This document shows positions 35,709 to 44,422 of a stretch of 64,000 nucleotides of DNA, piece by piece. The position numbers and the translations under genes were made by a program. The stretch is from an uncultured Acidimicrobiales bacterium (GTDB lineage Bacteria > Actinomycetota > Acidimicrobiia > Acidimicrobiales > SZUA-35): assembly GCA_937922785.1 (NCBI GenBank), contig CALAJQ010000034.1, positions 1-64,000 of the forward strand, written 5' to 3'. Numbering within the stretch: position 1 is the first letter of the stretch; each line of letters starts with the position of its first letter. The notes under the pieces were generated by a model. It ran no database searches. It worked only from the letters and a program-made list of their open reading frames with translations, and was not told the origin of the DNA.

Positions 35709-36038
35709 GTGAAGTTCGTAGCTGAGAACTCAGTAGCACTGACGAGGCAAGCCCTGTCAGAGTCAGTCGACCACGGCGAAGAGGTCGTGGGTTGGGTCGA
35801 CCTCACTTCGCCCAACCTGGTTGACCTGCTAGATGACCTCACGTCGGGCGAGGGCGGCGAGCACTTGGTCGCCCTTCGCTGCAGTCTTTATGACATTGCC
35901 GACCCATCCGCTACCCGTGGGTTGGCGTGCCTTGAACAAGCAAAATTGGCGCTTTACGCAGACCGTGATGACGTCGCCACCCAGGCGGCTCAAATGTTCC
36001 CGCGACTGCAGATATTGACTCCCAATACAGGCGTGTGA
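35709..36038 (+). CDS. small hypothetical protein
   Basis: This 109-residue soluble protein (GTG start) is not recognised. It reads as a compact alpha/beta domain: MKFVAENSVALTRQALSES, VVGWVDLTSPNLVDLLDDL, HLVALRCSLYDIADPSATRG and ATQAAQMFPRLQILTP. It has no signal or membrane segment. A TAAACT box 7 nt before the start supports it as a real, separately transcribed gene. It lies between the Q-salvage gene and the EAL gene; a role linked to either is only a guess. Confidence 0.6.
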   Translation: MKFVAENSVALTRQALSESVDHGEEVVGWVDLTSPNLVDLLDDLTSGEGGEHLVALRCSLYDIADPSATRGLACLEQAKLALYADRDDVATQAAQMFPRLQILTPNTGV

Positions 36039-36064
36039 CATGCGTCGCACAGCGGGCCGAGGGG

Positions 36065-36070
36065 TAGACT
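36065..36070 (+). promoter_or_regulatory. candidate -10 box of the EAL gene (TAGACT)
   Basis: TAGACT ends 6 nt before the GTG at 36077, with no Shine-Dalgarno between. This matches the leaderless pattern seen at several other genes here. Confidence 0.5.
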
Positions 36071-36076
36071 GATTCG

Positions 36077-37150
36077 GTGGGAGACTTGAAGGCAGCATCC
36101 AAAGCTATAGATTCCGATCTTCGTGTGCCCCAGCTGCCGCTGCCCCCATCGGGACCCGCACTTGTACTGGTCGGCGCCGATGACCCTGGGCTCCAGCAAC
36201 GTCTCGATGCCGGGGTCGCCAGAGACTCAAGCGGTCTCGATGTGCGCACTGATTCGCTCTGGGTCCAGGTGAACAACGGACTCCGAGCGCTTAGCACCGT
36301 GGTAGCAGTGGCAGGAGCAAGAGCTGACGAGGTCAGATTCACTCACGCCCCGGTATCCACCGACGGCGCGGAACTCATGCGCCTGGCCGTCCTTGCCCCC
36401 TCGCTAGTGGGTCTAGGACGCCAACTTGAGCTTGGCGACTTCGCCTCCAACCCGCCAAGCTATGAGGTTCGATACCAGCCAATTGTTGATCTCGAAACAG
36501 CCGAACCCCTCGGTTTTGAGTCCCTGCTTCGTGCCACTGCGGGCAAGCAGATTCTGGCCGGCGACGAGCTCCTTGCCAAGGTGACAAACAACGAACTCCA
36601 AGATCTCGATCGTTTCGCCCGAATGCTGGCCGTTGGTGGCGCAAAGTCGTGGATCGGCGAGGGACTGCTGTTCATGAACATCATGGCTCCGGGTGGCCAT
36701 TTCGACTTGGACGGCGCCCTAGCCACGGTTCGGCTCGCAATAGAGGCCGGCCTAGACCCAGATCAGCTGGTGTTCGAAGCAGTTGAAAGCAACCGCTATG
36801 TAAGCCTGGGCAAAGCCTCTGAGCAACTGGATCAGCTGCGCTCAACGGGTGTACGGATTGCGGTAGATGACGTCGGTGACGGGTTCGCGAGCCTTCGTGT
36901 CCTTTCAGTCTTTAAGCCCGACATCGTAAAAATCGCTGGCGGCCTAGTCGCTGAGCTTCCAGAGATGGAAGCGAAGTCAGTCGTTCAAGCCATCGTGGAG
37001 ATGTCTCACCGGATGGGCGCATGGGTAGTTGCTGAAAACATCGAAACTGCCGCCCAGCGCTCAACTCTGCTTGAGCTTGGTGTTGACTGGGGCCAGGGCC
37101 ATTTACTCGGCCCACCATCAGCTCCAAAAATCGGTGCTGACCCGCGCTAG
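36077..37150 (+). CDS. EAL-domain protein (possible c-di-GMP phosphodiesterase)
   Basis: The 357-residue soluble protein has an N-terminal region of about 130 residues with a nucleotide- or receiver-like strand pattern (ALVLVGADDPGLQQRL). An EAL domain follows: YEVRYQPIVDLETAEPLGFESLLRA (EAL reads ESL), LLFMNIMAPGGHF, VFEAVESNRYV, RIAVDDVGDGFASL (both metal Asp kept), VKIAGGLV and VVAENIETAAQ (Glu kept). More catalytic residues survive than in the GGDEF-EAL protein at 30618, but FMNIMAP and KIAGG depart from the NVS and KID consensus, so activity is uncertain. Confidence 0.85.
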   Translation: MGDLKAASKAIDSDLRVPQLPLPPSGPALVLVGADDPGLQQRLDAGVARDSSGLDVRTDSLWVQVNNGLRALSTVVAVAGARADEVRFTHAPVSTDGAELMRLAVLAPSLVGLGRQLELGDFASNPPSYEVRYQPIVDLETAEPLGFESLLRATAGKQILAGDELLAKVTNNELQDLDRFARMLAVGGAKSWIGEGLLFMNIMAPGGHFDLDGALATVRLAIEAGLDPDQLVFEAVESNRYVSLGKASEQLDQLRSTGVRIAVDDVGDGFASLRVLSVFKPDIVKIAGGLVAELPEMEAKSVVQAIVEMSHRMGAWVVAENIETAAQRSTLLELGVDWGQGHLLGPPSAPKIGADPR

Positions 37151-37167
37151 CGGTTCGCTCCAAGCAA

Positions 37168-38175
37168 CTACAGGCCCGCGAGCTCTCGAAGACTGACTAG
37201 CGGTCGAGGCCCGACATGGCTGATCACTTCAGCCGCTGCCAAGGACCCGAGACGGCCCGACTCGGCAAGCGACATGTTTTGGGATAGACCAAACAATACG
37301 CCAGCAGCGTATTGATCCCCTGCCCCGGTGGTGTCGATCAGTTCGCCTACGTCAATTGCCTCAACTTCAGTAATCGAGGACCCCTGCACCATGAGAGAAC
37401 CCAGCTTGCCTCGGGTCACGCACGCCAGTTCCACTTCATTGCCAACTCGTGCAACTGCTTCATCGAAACCGACGCCGTAGAGCTTTGTGATTTCGTCCTC
37501 GTTTGCGAACAGAACATCAACTGGGCCGGCGACTAGTTCTCGAAACTCGCCATTGTGCCGATCCACACAGAATCCGTCAGACAAAGTAAGAGCAGACTTT
37601 CGACCCGATGAAGCGGCGAGCGCCATTGCGTGGCGGATTGCATCTTTCGCCGACTGCACATCCCACAAGTAGCCCTCACAAAAAAGAAGGTTGGCGGATC
37701 CAACGAGCTCTTCGGGAATGTCTTGTGGCTCTAACAGACTTGAGATGCCTAGGTAGGTGTTCATCGTTCGCTGAGCATCAGGGGTAACCAAAATCATGCT
37801 CCGTCCGGTAGCGGGACCGTCGACGGCGTTCGCACTCCCGTTGGCCGAATCGGCGTGCTCGTAGGCAAACTCGACGCCAATGCTCTCCATGTCTTGGCCG
37901 TACACAAAGCCCAAATCATCGGTAGCTACCTTGCCAATGAAGCCAGCTGACCCACCCAAGGAGGCAATTCCTGCCATGGTGTTGGCAACCGAGCCCCCTG
38001 AAGTCTCTGTTGCCTCGCCGAGAAGTTGATACAGCTCGTGGGCTCGGGAATCGTCGATCAGATTCATGGATCCCTTTACAAGATCCTGGCTGGCTACGAA
38101 CTCGTCGGTGGTCTTGGTTATGACATCCACGATCGCATTGCCGACGCCTACTACATCTAGTCTTGAGCTGGTCAC
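37168..38175 (-). CDS. PfkB-family adenosine kinase
   Basis: The 335-residue ribokinase-fold enzyme has LDVVGVGNAIVDVITKTTDEF, GGSVANTMAGIASLGGSAGFIGKVA, LVTPDAQRTMNTYLGIS and the catalytic anion-hole motif DTTGAGDQYAAGVLFGL. The N-terminal and NTYLG segments are those of the adenosine kinase branch, which makes AMP from adenosine and ATP. The GTG start follows TAAGGT by 7 nt, so it may be leaderless. It is divergent from pepN with 50 nt between. Confidence 0.87.
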   Translation of the reverse strand: MTSSRLDVVGVGNAIVDVITKTTDEFVASQDLVKGSMNLIDDSRAHELYQLLGEATETSGGSVANTMAGIASLGGSAGFIGKVATDDLGFVYGQDMESIGVEFAYEHADSANGSANAVDGPATGRSMILVTPDAQRTMNTYLGISSLLEPQDIPEELVGSANLLFCEGYLWDVQSAKDAIRHAMALAASSGRKSALTLSDGFCVDRHNGEFRELVAGPVDVLFANEDEITKLYGVGFDEAVARVGNEVELACVTRGKLGSLMVQGSSITEVEAIDVGELIDTTGAGDQYAAGVLFGLSQNMSLAESGRLGSLAAAEVISHVGPRPLVSLRELAGL

Positions 38176-38182
38176 GGCGACG

Positions 38183-38188
38183 ACCTTA
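38183..38188 (-). promoter_or_regulatory. candidate -10 box of the adenosine kinase gene (TAAGGT)
   Basis: TAAGGT ends 7 nt before the GTG at 38175 on the minus strand. It shares the 50-nt divergent region with the pepN box. Confidence 0.5.
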
Positions 38189-38213
38189 CACCTAGGCAGG
38201 CCATTAGCGGCGC

Positions 38214-38219
38214 TAGTCT
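38214..38219 (+). promoter_or_regulatory. candidate -10 box of pepN (TAGTCT)
   Basis: TAGTCT ends 6 nt before the GTG at 38226 with no Shine-Dalgarno, giving a back-to-back pair of leaderless promoters with the adenosine kinase gene. Confidence 0.5.
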
Positions 38220-38225
38220 CAAAGC

Positions 38226-40781
38226 GTGAGTATTGATCCTTATCGACTTCCCAACAACGTAACGGCCCACAACTACAAGCTTTACCTGGCGCCTGATCTT
38301 GATGCCGATACCTTCACAGGTCACGTCACGATCGAAGCCGAGGTAATCGAAGCTACGGCCACAATCATCTGCAACAACGACGAGCTGGCCATCAGCGAAG
38401 TAAGCGTCAACGGCGTTCAGTGTGAGTCTTTGCTTGACCCCGACACCGAACGCATGACTATTACCGGACCCGAGGAGTTCGGAGTTGGCCCGGTCGAGAT
38501 TCACATCGTGTTCAACGGCAAGTTCAACGAGAAGCTGGTTGGGTTCTACAAATCAACGTTTTCAGATGACGACGGCAACGATCACGCACTAGCCACCACG
38601 CAATTCGAAGCAACCCATGCCCGCAAAGCCTTTCCGTGCTGGGACGAACCTGCAGCGAAGGCAACATATGAAATAAGCCTTCGGGCGCCCTCAGGAATGA
38701 ATGCAATCTCCAACGCTGCCGAAGTCTCGCGGGAACCCCATAGTGACGGCACCGGTGCAGAGATAGTTCATTTCGCCCGCACTATGAAGATGAGCACTTA
38801 CCTGGTTGCGTTCGTCATTGGTCCGCTCGAATTCTCCAAGACAGTCGACGTCGACGGAACTCCGCTTCGAGTCGTCCACATCCCAGGCAAGGGTCAACTG
38901 ACTGACTTTGCGCTTGACTGCGGCGCCTTTGCCTTGAGGTACTTCAGCGACTACTTCGGTGTTGGATATCCAGGTGACAAGTGCGACCTCGTGGCGATCC
39001 CCGACTTTGCTTTCGGAGCTATGGAAAATCTGGGCTGCATCACGTTCCGAGAGGTGCTGTTGCTGGTCGATCCGGCAACGGCGACTCAACCCGAACTCCA
39101 GAGAACCGCCGACGTGATCAACCATGAACTTGCTCACATGTGGTTTGGTGACCTAGTCACCATGGTTTGGTGGAATGGCCTTTGGCTGAACGAAGCCTTT
39201 GCAACGTTCATGGAGATGCGTTGCACCGACGCCTACCGACCAGAGTGGAAACGCTGGGTTGACTTCGGCTTGTCTCGAACTGCAGCGTTTGACACCGATT
39301 CCCTGGCTTCAACTCGACCGATCGAGTTCAAGGTGACAAGCCCGGACGAGGCTGAAGGCATGTTTGACGTGCTTACCTATGAAAAGGGAGCTGCTGTTGT
39401 TCGAATGCTTGAGCAATACCTCGGCGAAGACAACTTTCGTGGCGGAATCAGGCGCTACATGGCGGACAACGCATACGGCAATGCCGAAACGACTGATCTT
39501 TGGGACGCTATCGAAAGCGAGACCGGTCAGCCCGTTAGAGCAATCATGGACAGTTGGATTTTCCAAGGCGGCTTCCCGCTTGTCTCGGTGAAGATCGACA
39601 GCGAAGCAAACACTGCAACTCTGCACCAAGAACGATTCACCTACGTTGGTGGCGATGAGGCCCCTGCTCAAGACTGGAAGGTGCCAGTCATGTATCGCCT
39701 TCAGGACCCAGCGACTGACGCCACTCAAAGCCGTCAAAGCGTTCTGCTCGAACCAGGCGAGTCAACGACTATTGCCTTAGGTGATTCAGGCTTGTTTGTC
39801 GGCAACGCTGAAGGCGCAAGCTTCATTCGGGTCGCTTATGACCCGACCCACCTAGACGCCCTGGCCGGAGCTGGTTCAGCATTGGGGGCTGTGGAGCGAT
39901 ATGCCCTAGTCGACGATGCGTGGGCCGGAGTTCTGGCTGGAACCATGACCGCACCATCTTTCTTGAACTTGCTTGAAGCGATGTCGAGTGAGACAGATCG
40001 CTCGGTGTGGCAGCGCATTATCTCGGGCTTTGCAAGCTTGGATCACCTCGTGAGCGGCGATGCCCAAGAAGACCTGGCGGCCATAGCCCGCGACGCCTTC
40101 TCCCCTGCTCTTACGGCCTTGGGCTTGGCTCCCGAACCTGAAGACGATGACCGGACCAAACAGCTCAGAGGTGACCTTGTTACCGCTATGGGCAAGATTG
40201 CGAACGATCTGGAAGTGCAAGCTGAGTCTCAACGAACAGTCTCTGTAGGGCGACGCAATCCTGAGTTAGTGGACCCTGCCCTTATGGCCGCAGCTGTTTC
40301 TGTGACTGCTTCCATTGGAGACGATGCGGACTTTGCCGACTTTGTTCAGGAGTGGAAGAACGCTGGCACACCTCAAGAGGAAGTTCGGTACCTCTACGCC
40401 TTGGCCGACTTCCCCGATCCTGAACAGGCGACCGAGCTGAGGCAGATGATCCTCGACGGTGAAGTCCGATCGCAAAACGCAGCCTTTGTTGTGGCCCGAC
40501 TTCTGGCAAACCGCAACAACGGCCGCGACACATGGAAGTTCATTACCGAGAACTGGGACTACCTCAACGACTTCCTGGCCTCGTCATCGATCCCACGTAT
40601 GGTGGCGACGATTACTTCGCTGGATCATCCCGGTGACGATGTCGCCGCAGCAGCGTTCTTTGCCGACAACCCGATTCCCCAGGCCGAGCAAACACTCGCT
40701 CAGATCCTCGAGCGCCAGCGGGTTAGAGTTGCACTTCGTCAACGCGAGGCACAACGTTTAAGCACCGCTCTTGAAGCCTAG
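38226..40781 (+). CDS. pepN: aminopeptidase N (M1 family)
   Basis: The 851-residue M1 metallopeptidase has the exopeptidase motif FAFGAMENLGCITFRE and the zinc site VINHELAHMWFGDLVT with the third ligand Glu in WLNEAFATFMEM. The proton-donor Tyr lies in DVLTYEKGAAVVRMLE. The N-terminal beta domain begins YRLPNNVTAHNYKLYLAPD and the C-terminal ERAP1-like helical domain completes it. It removes N-terminal residues from peptides in the cytoplasm. It is transcribed on its own and followed by the metallophosphoesterase gene 45 nt later. Confidence 0.95.
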   Translation: MSIDPYRLPNNVTAHNYKLYLAPDLDADTFTGHVTIEAEVIEATATIICNNDELAISEVSVNGVQCESLLDPDTERMTITGPEEFGVGPVEIHIVFNGKFNEKLVGFYKSTFSDDDGNDHALATTQFEATHARKAFPCWDEPAAKATYEISLRAPSGMNAISNAAEVSREPHSDGTGAEIVHFARTMKMSTYLVAFVIGPLEFSKTVDVDGTPLRVVHIPGKGQLTDFALDCGAFALRYFSDYFGVGYPGDKCDLVAIPDFAFGAMENLGCITFREVLLLVDPATATQPELQRTADVINHELAHMWFGDLVTMVWWNGLWLNEAFATFMEMRCTDAYRPEWKRWVDFGLSRTAAFDTDSLASTRPIEFKVTSPDEAEGMFDVLTYEKGAAVVRMLEQYLGEDNFRGGIRRYMADNAYGNAETTDLWDAIESETGQPVRAIMDSWIFQGGFPLVSVKIDSEANTATLHQERFTYVGGDEAPAQDWKVPVMYRLQDPATDATQSRQSVLLEPGESTTIALGDSGLFVGNAEGASFIRVAYDPTHLDALAGAGSALGAVERYALVDDAWAGVLAGTMTAPSFLNLLEAMSSETDRSVWQRIISGFASLDHLVSGDAQEDLAAIARDAFSPALTALGLAPEPEDDDRTKQLRGDLVTAMGKIANDLEVQAESQRTVSVGRRNPELVDPALMAAAVSVTASIGDDADFADFVQEWKNAGTPQEEVRYLYALADFPDPEQATELRQMILDGEVRSQNAAFVVARLLANRNNGRDTWKFITENWDYLNDFLASSSIPRMVATITSLDHPGDDVAAAAFFADNPIPQAEQTLAQILERQRVRVALRQREAQRLSTALEA

Positions 40782-40826
40782 TAACATCTAGCTTTATCAG
40801 TTTGTAAGTAGGGATGTAGTTAATCA

Positions 40827-41972
40827 GTGGCGTTTTCGTCTTCACTTCAAGCTTGGGCGGTTGATCCATACTCAATTCAGGTCACCTGGGGTCAGCTTCC
40901 TGCAGGACAGATTCGTGCCAGAGCCGGCTCAAATCAGTGGCTACAGGAACATGCTGGGGGTGCCGGGGCAATCGAGCTTGATGGACTTCGGCCGGGTTCG
41001 ACTTATGAAATTCGTCTGATCGTTCAGCAAGGCGACGAAGTGTCAGCCAGCCATACGCTAAAGGCGTCAACGCTAAAGGCCCCGCCAGGGAACGAGTTGG
41101 CTCGAATCGCCACGATCTCTGACCTTCATGTGGGAACCGGTCACTTTGGCTTCTTAAAGACAATGAAGGAAGTCCCAGAGCCAGACGAACTGCATTCGGT
41201 TCGTTGCGCACGGTCTGCAATAGCGGCTGCGGTCGCTTGGGGAGCCGAGCTTCTTGTTATCAAAGGTGACGCCGCTCATCATCGCGAAAACTCCCACTAT
41301 GAAATGTTGGGCAACCTCGTCGACGAATTCACCGAACTTGACATGGTTCTGCTGCCTGGCAACCACGATGTCGACAGCGCCTCCGGGATCGACTTACCCC
41401 AGACAGTGGGCAACAGAAAACTCAAGTTTGAAACCGAGGCTGTGTCGTTCGACCTTCCCGGGCTGAGGCTTGTCGCCACAGACACGACAATTCCCGGCCG
41501 CGGATCAGGTTCGATCATCCGAACCCAGGATGCAGTGATCGACTTGTGCGCCTCGGCTCCAACAGACTCTGGGGTCATGTTGGCAACACATCACCAATTC
41601 CAGCCTTGGCGGATTCCCAACATTTGGCCTGCTGGGATTTCCGGCCCAGAAGCCAAGCCTTTCCTGGGCCGGCTTAACGAGGTAGCCCCTGGAGCAATCG
41701 TGACTTCGGGCCATACCCACAGATGTCGTTCTTACATGCGCAATTCACTGTTGCTAACTGAGGTCAGTTCAACCAGTGACTTCCCAGGGTCCTGGGCTGG
41801 CTACATCGTCTATGAAGGCGGGATAACACAAACCGTCAGGCGCATCGTCACCCAACCAGAAATGGATTGGTTGGAATACACCCAAGGTGCATTGTTGGGT
41901 GCTTGGGGCAAGTGGTCCCCTGGGTCGTTGGATCAGCGCTGCATTACGCATTCGTGGGTAGACAGAAGCTGA
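40827..41972 (+). CDS. metallophosphoesterase with N-terminal fibronectin III-like domain
   Basis: Residues about 1-85 form a fibronectin III-like domain (VDPYSIQVTWGQLPAGQI, LDGLRPGSTYEIRLIV) with no signal peptide. Residues 90-330 are a calcineurin-type phosphoesterase with all metal motifs: TISDLHVG, VIKGDAAHH, LLPGNHDVD, LATHHQF and VTSGHTHRCR. The substrate is unknown; relatives include nucleotide and phosphodiester hydrolases. The GTG start is inferred. The 3' end overlaps the convergent histidine kinase gene by 29 nt. Confidence 0.85.
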   Translation: MAFSSSLQAWAVDPYSIQVTWGQLPAGQIRARAGSNQWLQEHAGGAGAIELDGLRPGSTYEIRLIVQQGDEVSASHTLKASTLKAPPGNELARIATISDLHVGTGHFGFLKTMKEVPEPDELHSVRCARSAIAAAVAWGAELLVIKGDAAHHRENSHYEMLGNLVDEFTELDMVLLPGNHDVDSASGIDLPQTVGNRKLKFETEAVSFDLPGLRLVATDTTIPGRGSGSIIRTQDAVIDLCASAPTDSGVMLATHHQFQPWRIPNIWPAGISGPEAKPFLGRLNEVAPGAIVTSGHTHRCRSYMRNSLLLTEVSSTSDFPGSWAGYIVYEGGITQTVRRIVTQPEMDWLEYTQGALLGAWGKWSPGSLDQRCITHSWVDRS

Positions 41973-43053
41973 CGTTGCCGCCGGGTCCCTCCCCAATTGC
42001 AATTGAACCACCAAGTGCTTCGGCCAAAGTGTGAGCGATAGCCAAGCCAAGCCCGGCTCCACCGTGAGCGCTACGGGCCGGGTCGGCTTGGGAGAACCGG
42101 TCGAAAGCATGGGGCACAAACTCGGGCGGAAATCCTGGACCTTCATCGGTTATCGCAACAGTCACATCAGTTCCAGAGGTCCGCGTAGTCGATACACGCA
42201 CCGTGCCGCCACTTGGCGAGTATCGAACGGCGTTGTCTAGCAAGTTCCGAAGAAGCCGCCCAAGGGCAGTGTGATCAGCATCGACCTCAACGGCTGCCTG
42301 GCTATCGGCCAGCAAGCGAACCCCGTTGTTGGCAGCGGCAGGACTCACGGCCTCAACCGCCTCATCGATCATTTCTGAAAGATCCATTGGCTCAACCTGA
42401 AGTCCTAGCTGACCGCTGTCGGCCCGGGCCAGGAGGAACAAGTCTTCTACAAGATGATCAAGCGCCATCACGTTGGACCTCATCGCGCGGATATGAGTTG
42501 GGCCATCAGCGACCCCATCATCCAGTGCGTCAACCGACGCCAACAAAGAAGCAAGTGGGGTTCTCAAGTCGTGACTGAGGGCGCTTACCACTGCTCGCCT
42601 TTCGGCATCAGCGGCACTTCTTTCGGCCTCAGCCCGTGCTAGAGAGCGAGTCAATTCGTCAACGGCGTCGCCCACCTCGGCTAGCTCGTCGGTTCGTTCG
42701 ATATCACACCGGGCTGTTCGGTCGCCTTGGGCTACCTGGCGCAGGGTCTTAGCCACTCGGTCCAAGTCGCGCGCTAGCGGGCGAGAGACTCTCCACCCGA
42801 CAACAAATGCAGCCAATCCGGCAAGCAGCGCCACTAGTGCGACGTATCCAACGTCGTGTCCGGAAAGGGTCATTGCCCCACTCCCGATAAGGGAGCCAAT
42901 AACCGCAAGCAGAGGACCAACGAAGGCCAATGCTGGCACGGCTTGCTTGAGTGTCAGGCGCTTCATCAGCAGCGGCAGAGTGAAAGCTGCAACCAGGGCC
43001 ATCACCACCAGCAACACAACAAACAACGACGCGCTGGCGCCGTCGTCCATCAT
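41944..43053 (-). CDS. membrane sensor histidine kinase
   Basis: Two or three membrane helices at the N-terminus (SLFVVLLVVMALVAAFTLPLL, ALAFVGPLLAVIGSLIGSGA, VALVALLAGLAAFVVGW) leave almost no extracellular domain. A HAMP-like linker (VSRPLARDLDRVAKTLRQVA) follows, then HisKA (VVSALSHDLRTPLASLLASV, His phosphorylation site) and HATPase_c (LLRNLLDNAVRYSP, ITDEGPGFPPEF, GGAGLGLAIAHTLAEALGG). The ATG at 43053 has AAGGA 7 nt upstream. It is downstream of the response regulator gene, its likely partner. The small sensor part suggests it reads a membrane or intramembrane signal. Confidence 0.92.
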   Translation of the reverse strand: MMDDGASASLFVVLLVVMALVAAFTLPLLMKRLTLKQAVPALAFVGPLLAVIGSLIGSGAMTLSGHDVGYVALVALLAGLAAFVVGWRVSRPLARDLDRVAKTLRQVAQGDRTARCDIERTDELAEVGDAVDELTRSLARAEAERSAADAERRAVVSALSHDLRTPLASLLASVDALDDGVADGPTHIRAMRSNVMALDHLVEDLFLLARADSGQLGLQVEPMDLSEMIDEAVEAVSPAAANNGVRLLADSQAAVEVDADHTALGRLLRNLLDNAVRYSPSGGTVRVSTTRTSGTDVTVAITDEGPGFPPEFVPHAFDRFSQADPARSAHGGAGLGLAIAHTLAEALGGSIAIGEGPGGNVSFCLPTNA

Positions 43054-43104
43054 CGGTGGTTCCTTCAGTTGGGCCAGTAGCCGTGAACTCTTTAACACGG
43101 CGGC

Positions 43105-43824
43105 CTAGGGGTCGAACCGGTAGCCGACGCCGTACACAGTTGCCAGGTGAACGGGCTTTGCGGGATCGGCCTCGATCTTGCGACGCAAGCGGCGCATGTG
43201 CACTGTTACCGTGCCGGGATCTTGCCATTCTGGGTTTGAACCCCAGACGTCGCGCAACAAGTCAGCTCGGCTGTGCACTTCACCGGGTGTGGACGCCAAC
43301 CGAACAAGAAGGTCGAATTCTTTTGGTGGTAACTCGACATCACTTTCGTTCATCAGACAACGCCGCCCCACGACATCGATGTCGAGGTTGCCAATCTGGA
43401 TGCGCTGGGGGCCAACCGGGGCGACGCGTCGAAGGACGGCCTTCACTCTTGCTACGACCTCCCTGGGCGAAGCGGGCTTGGGCAAGTAGTCATCAGCGCC
43501 CATCTCGAGCCCGGCTACTCGCTGGCTTTCTTCGCCTCTGGCGCTCAACACAATGACAGGCACGGTGTCCCCAGCGTCGCGGAGACGCTTTAGAACTGTC
43601 AGACCGTCGGTTCCGGGCAGCATTAGGTCAAGCAGGATCAAGTCGGCCCGCTTGGTAGCCAGCATCGCCAATGCCTGATCGCCATCGGCAGCGGCCCTCA
43701 CCGTGTACCCCTCCTTCTCAAGATACTGGGTGACGATTTCACGAATCTGTGGTTCGTCGTCAACCACGAGCACGTCCGGAGCGAGTCCAGAGGCGCTGGG
43801 GCCAGCGTTTGCGGATGCGTTCAT
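43105..43824 (-). CDS. OmpR-family response regulator
   Basis: The receiver domain (residues about 18-130) has VLVVDDEPQIREIVTQYL (acidic pair), the phosphoacceptor Asp in LILLDLMLPGTDGLTVL, and Lys in YLPKPASPREVV. The C-terminal winged helix (about 145-238) has LPPKEFDLLVRLASTPGEVHSR and TVTVHMRRLRRKIEADPA. It should control transcription together with the histidine kinase encoded 51 nt downstream on the same strand. Targets are unknown. Confidence 0.94.
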   Translation of the reverse strand: MNASANAGPSASGLAPDVLVVDDEPQIREIVTQYLEKEGYTVRAAADGDQALAMLATKRADLILLDLMLPGTDGLTVLKRLRDAGDTVPVIVLSARGEESQRVAGLEMGADDYLPKPASPREVVARVKAVLRRVAPVGPQRIQIGNLDIDVVGRRCLMNESDVELPPKEFDLLVRLASTPGEVHSRADLLRDVWGSNPEWQDPGTVTVHMRRLRRKIEADPAKPVHLATVYGVGYRFDP

Positions 43825-43888
43825 GAGTATTAACAGTAGGTCAGGTCGCCTGGTATCGATAGATCCCGTCCCAGCGTTAAGAGCTTGT

Positions 43889-44407
43889 TCACAGATCTAG
43901 ATCTCTCAGTAACGGCAACAGACCAGTTAGCGAGTCTGGGCACACCAACCGGTCCTTAAGCCAATCGTCCAGTTCGGCAAACGGGATTTTGTCTGAAGCA
44001 ACAACCTCCCCGTCGTTGAACTGGATGGGTCCATCCCACCGAAGGAGGTAGGCCCTGCCGACAACCAAGCTTTCGTCACCGTCATAGACCAAACCGCCAA
44101 GCGGCGTAAGCGGCTGTCCGAAGATTCCAGCCTCCTCCCCTAGTTCTCGCTCAGCTGACAGGTCCCACGGTTCCCCGGCTCCACAGACCCCACCAAATGC
44201 CAAGTCCCACCATGACGGGTAGACCTCTTTCCAGTGAGCGCGTTGATGCACGACCAGCCGATGTGCCCCATCTATGACCGCAACATAGGTTGCGCGGTGT
44301 CGCAGTGTTTCGGCCCGCATCCGTTGCCGGGTAACAACTTCTTTCACTGAGCCGTCCACATTGACCCAATCCACGAGCTCTTCCAGATGCCGCGAGGGTT
44401 GGGTCAT
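43889..44407 (-). CDS. Nudix hydrolase (YfcD/IPP isomerase-like)
   Basis: The 172-residue protein has the Nudix box GGVCGAGEPWDLSAERELGEEAGI, matching GX5EX7REUXEEXGU, preceded by HRLVVHQRAHWKEVYPSWWDLAF as in the YfcD/isopentenyl-diphosphate isomerase-like group. It hydrolyses a nucleoside diphosphate linked to an unknown group. It lies 15 nt downstream of the iol-type aldolase gene on the same strand and may be cotranscribed. Confidence 0.88.
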   Translation of the reverse strand: MTQPSRHLEELVDWVNVDGSVKEVVTRQRMRAETLRHRATYVAVIDGAHRLVVHQRAHWKEVYPSWWDLAFGGVCGAGEPWDLSAERELGEEAGIFGQPLTPLGGLVYDGDESLVVGRAYLLRWDGPIQFNDGEVVASDKIPFAELDDWLKDRLVCPDSLTGLLPLLRDLDL

Positions 44408-44422
44408 CGAGGTTGCAACGAC

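Noticed and set aside
41944..41972. Overlap of the metallophosphoesterase and kinase genes as an assembly error
   Set aside because: Both C-termini are complete and convergent overlaps of 4-40 nt occur at several other places in the window.
43238..43256. TCTGGGTTTGAACCCCAGA palindrome
   Set aside because: It is inside the response regulator DNA-binding domain coding region. The repeat matches conserved residues and no regulatory context is seen.
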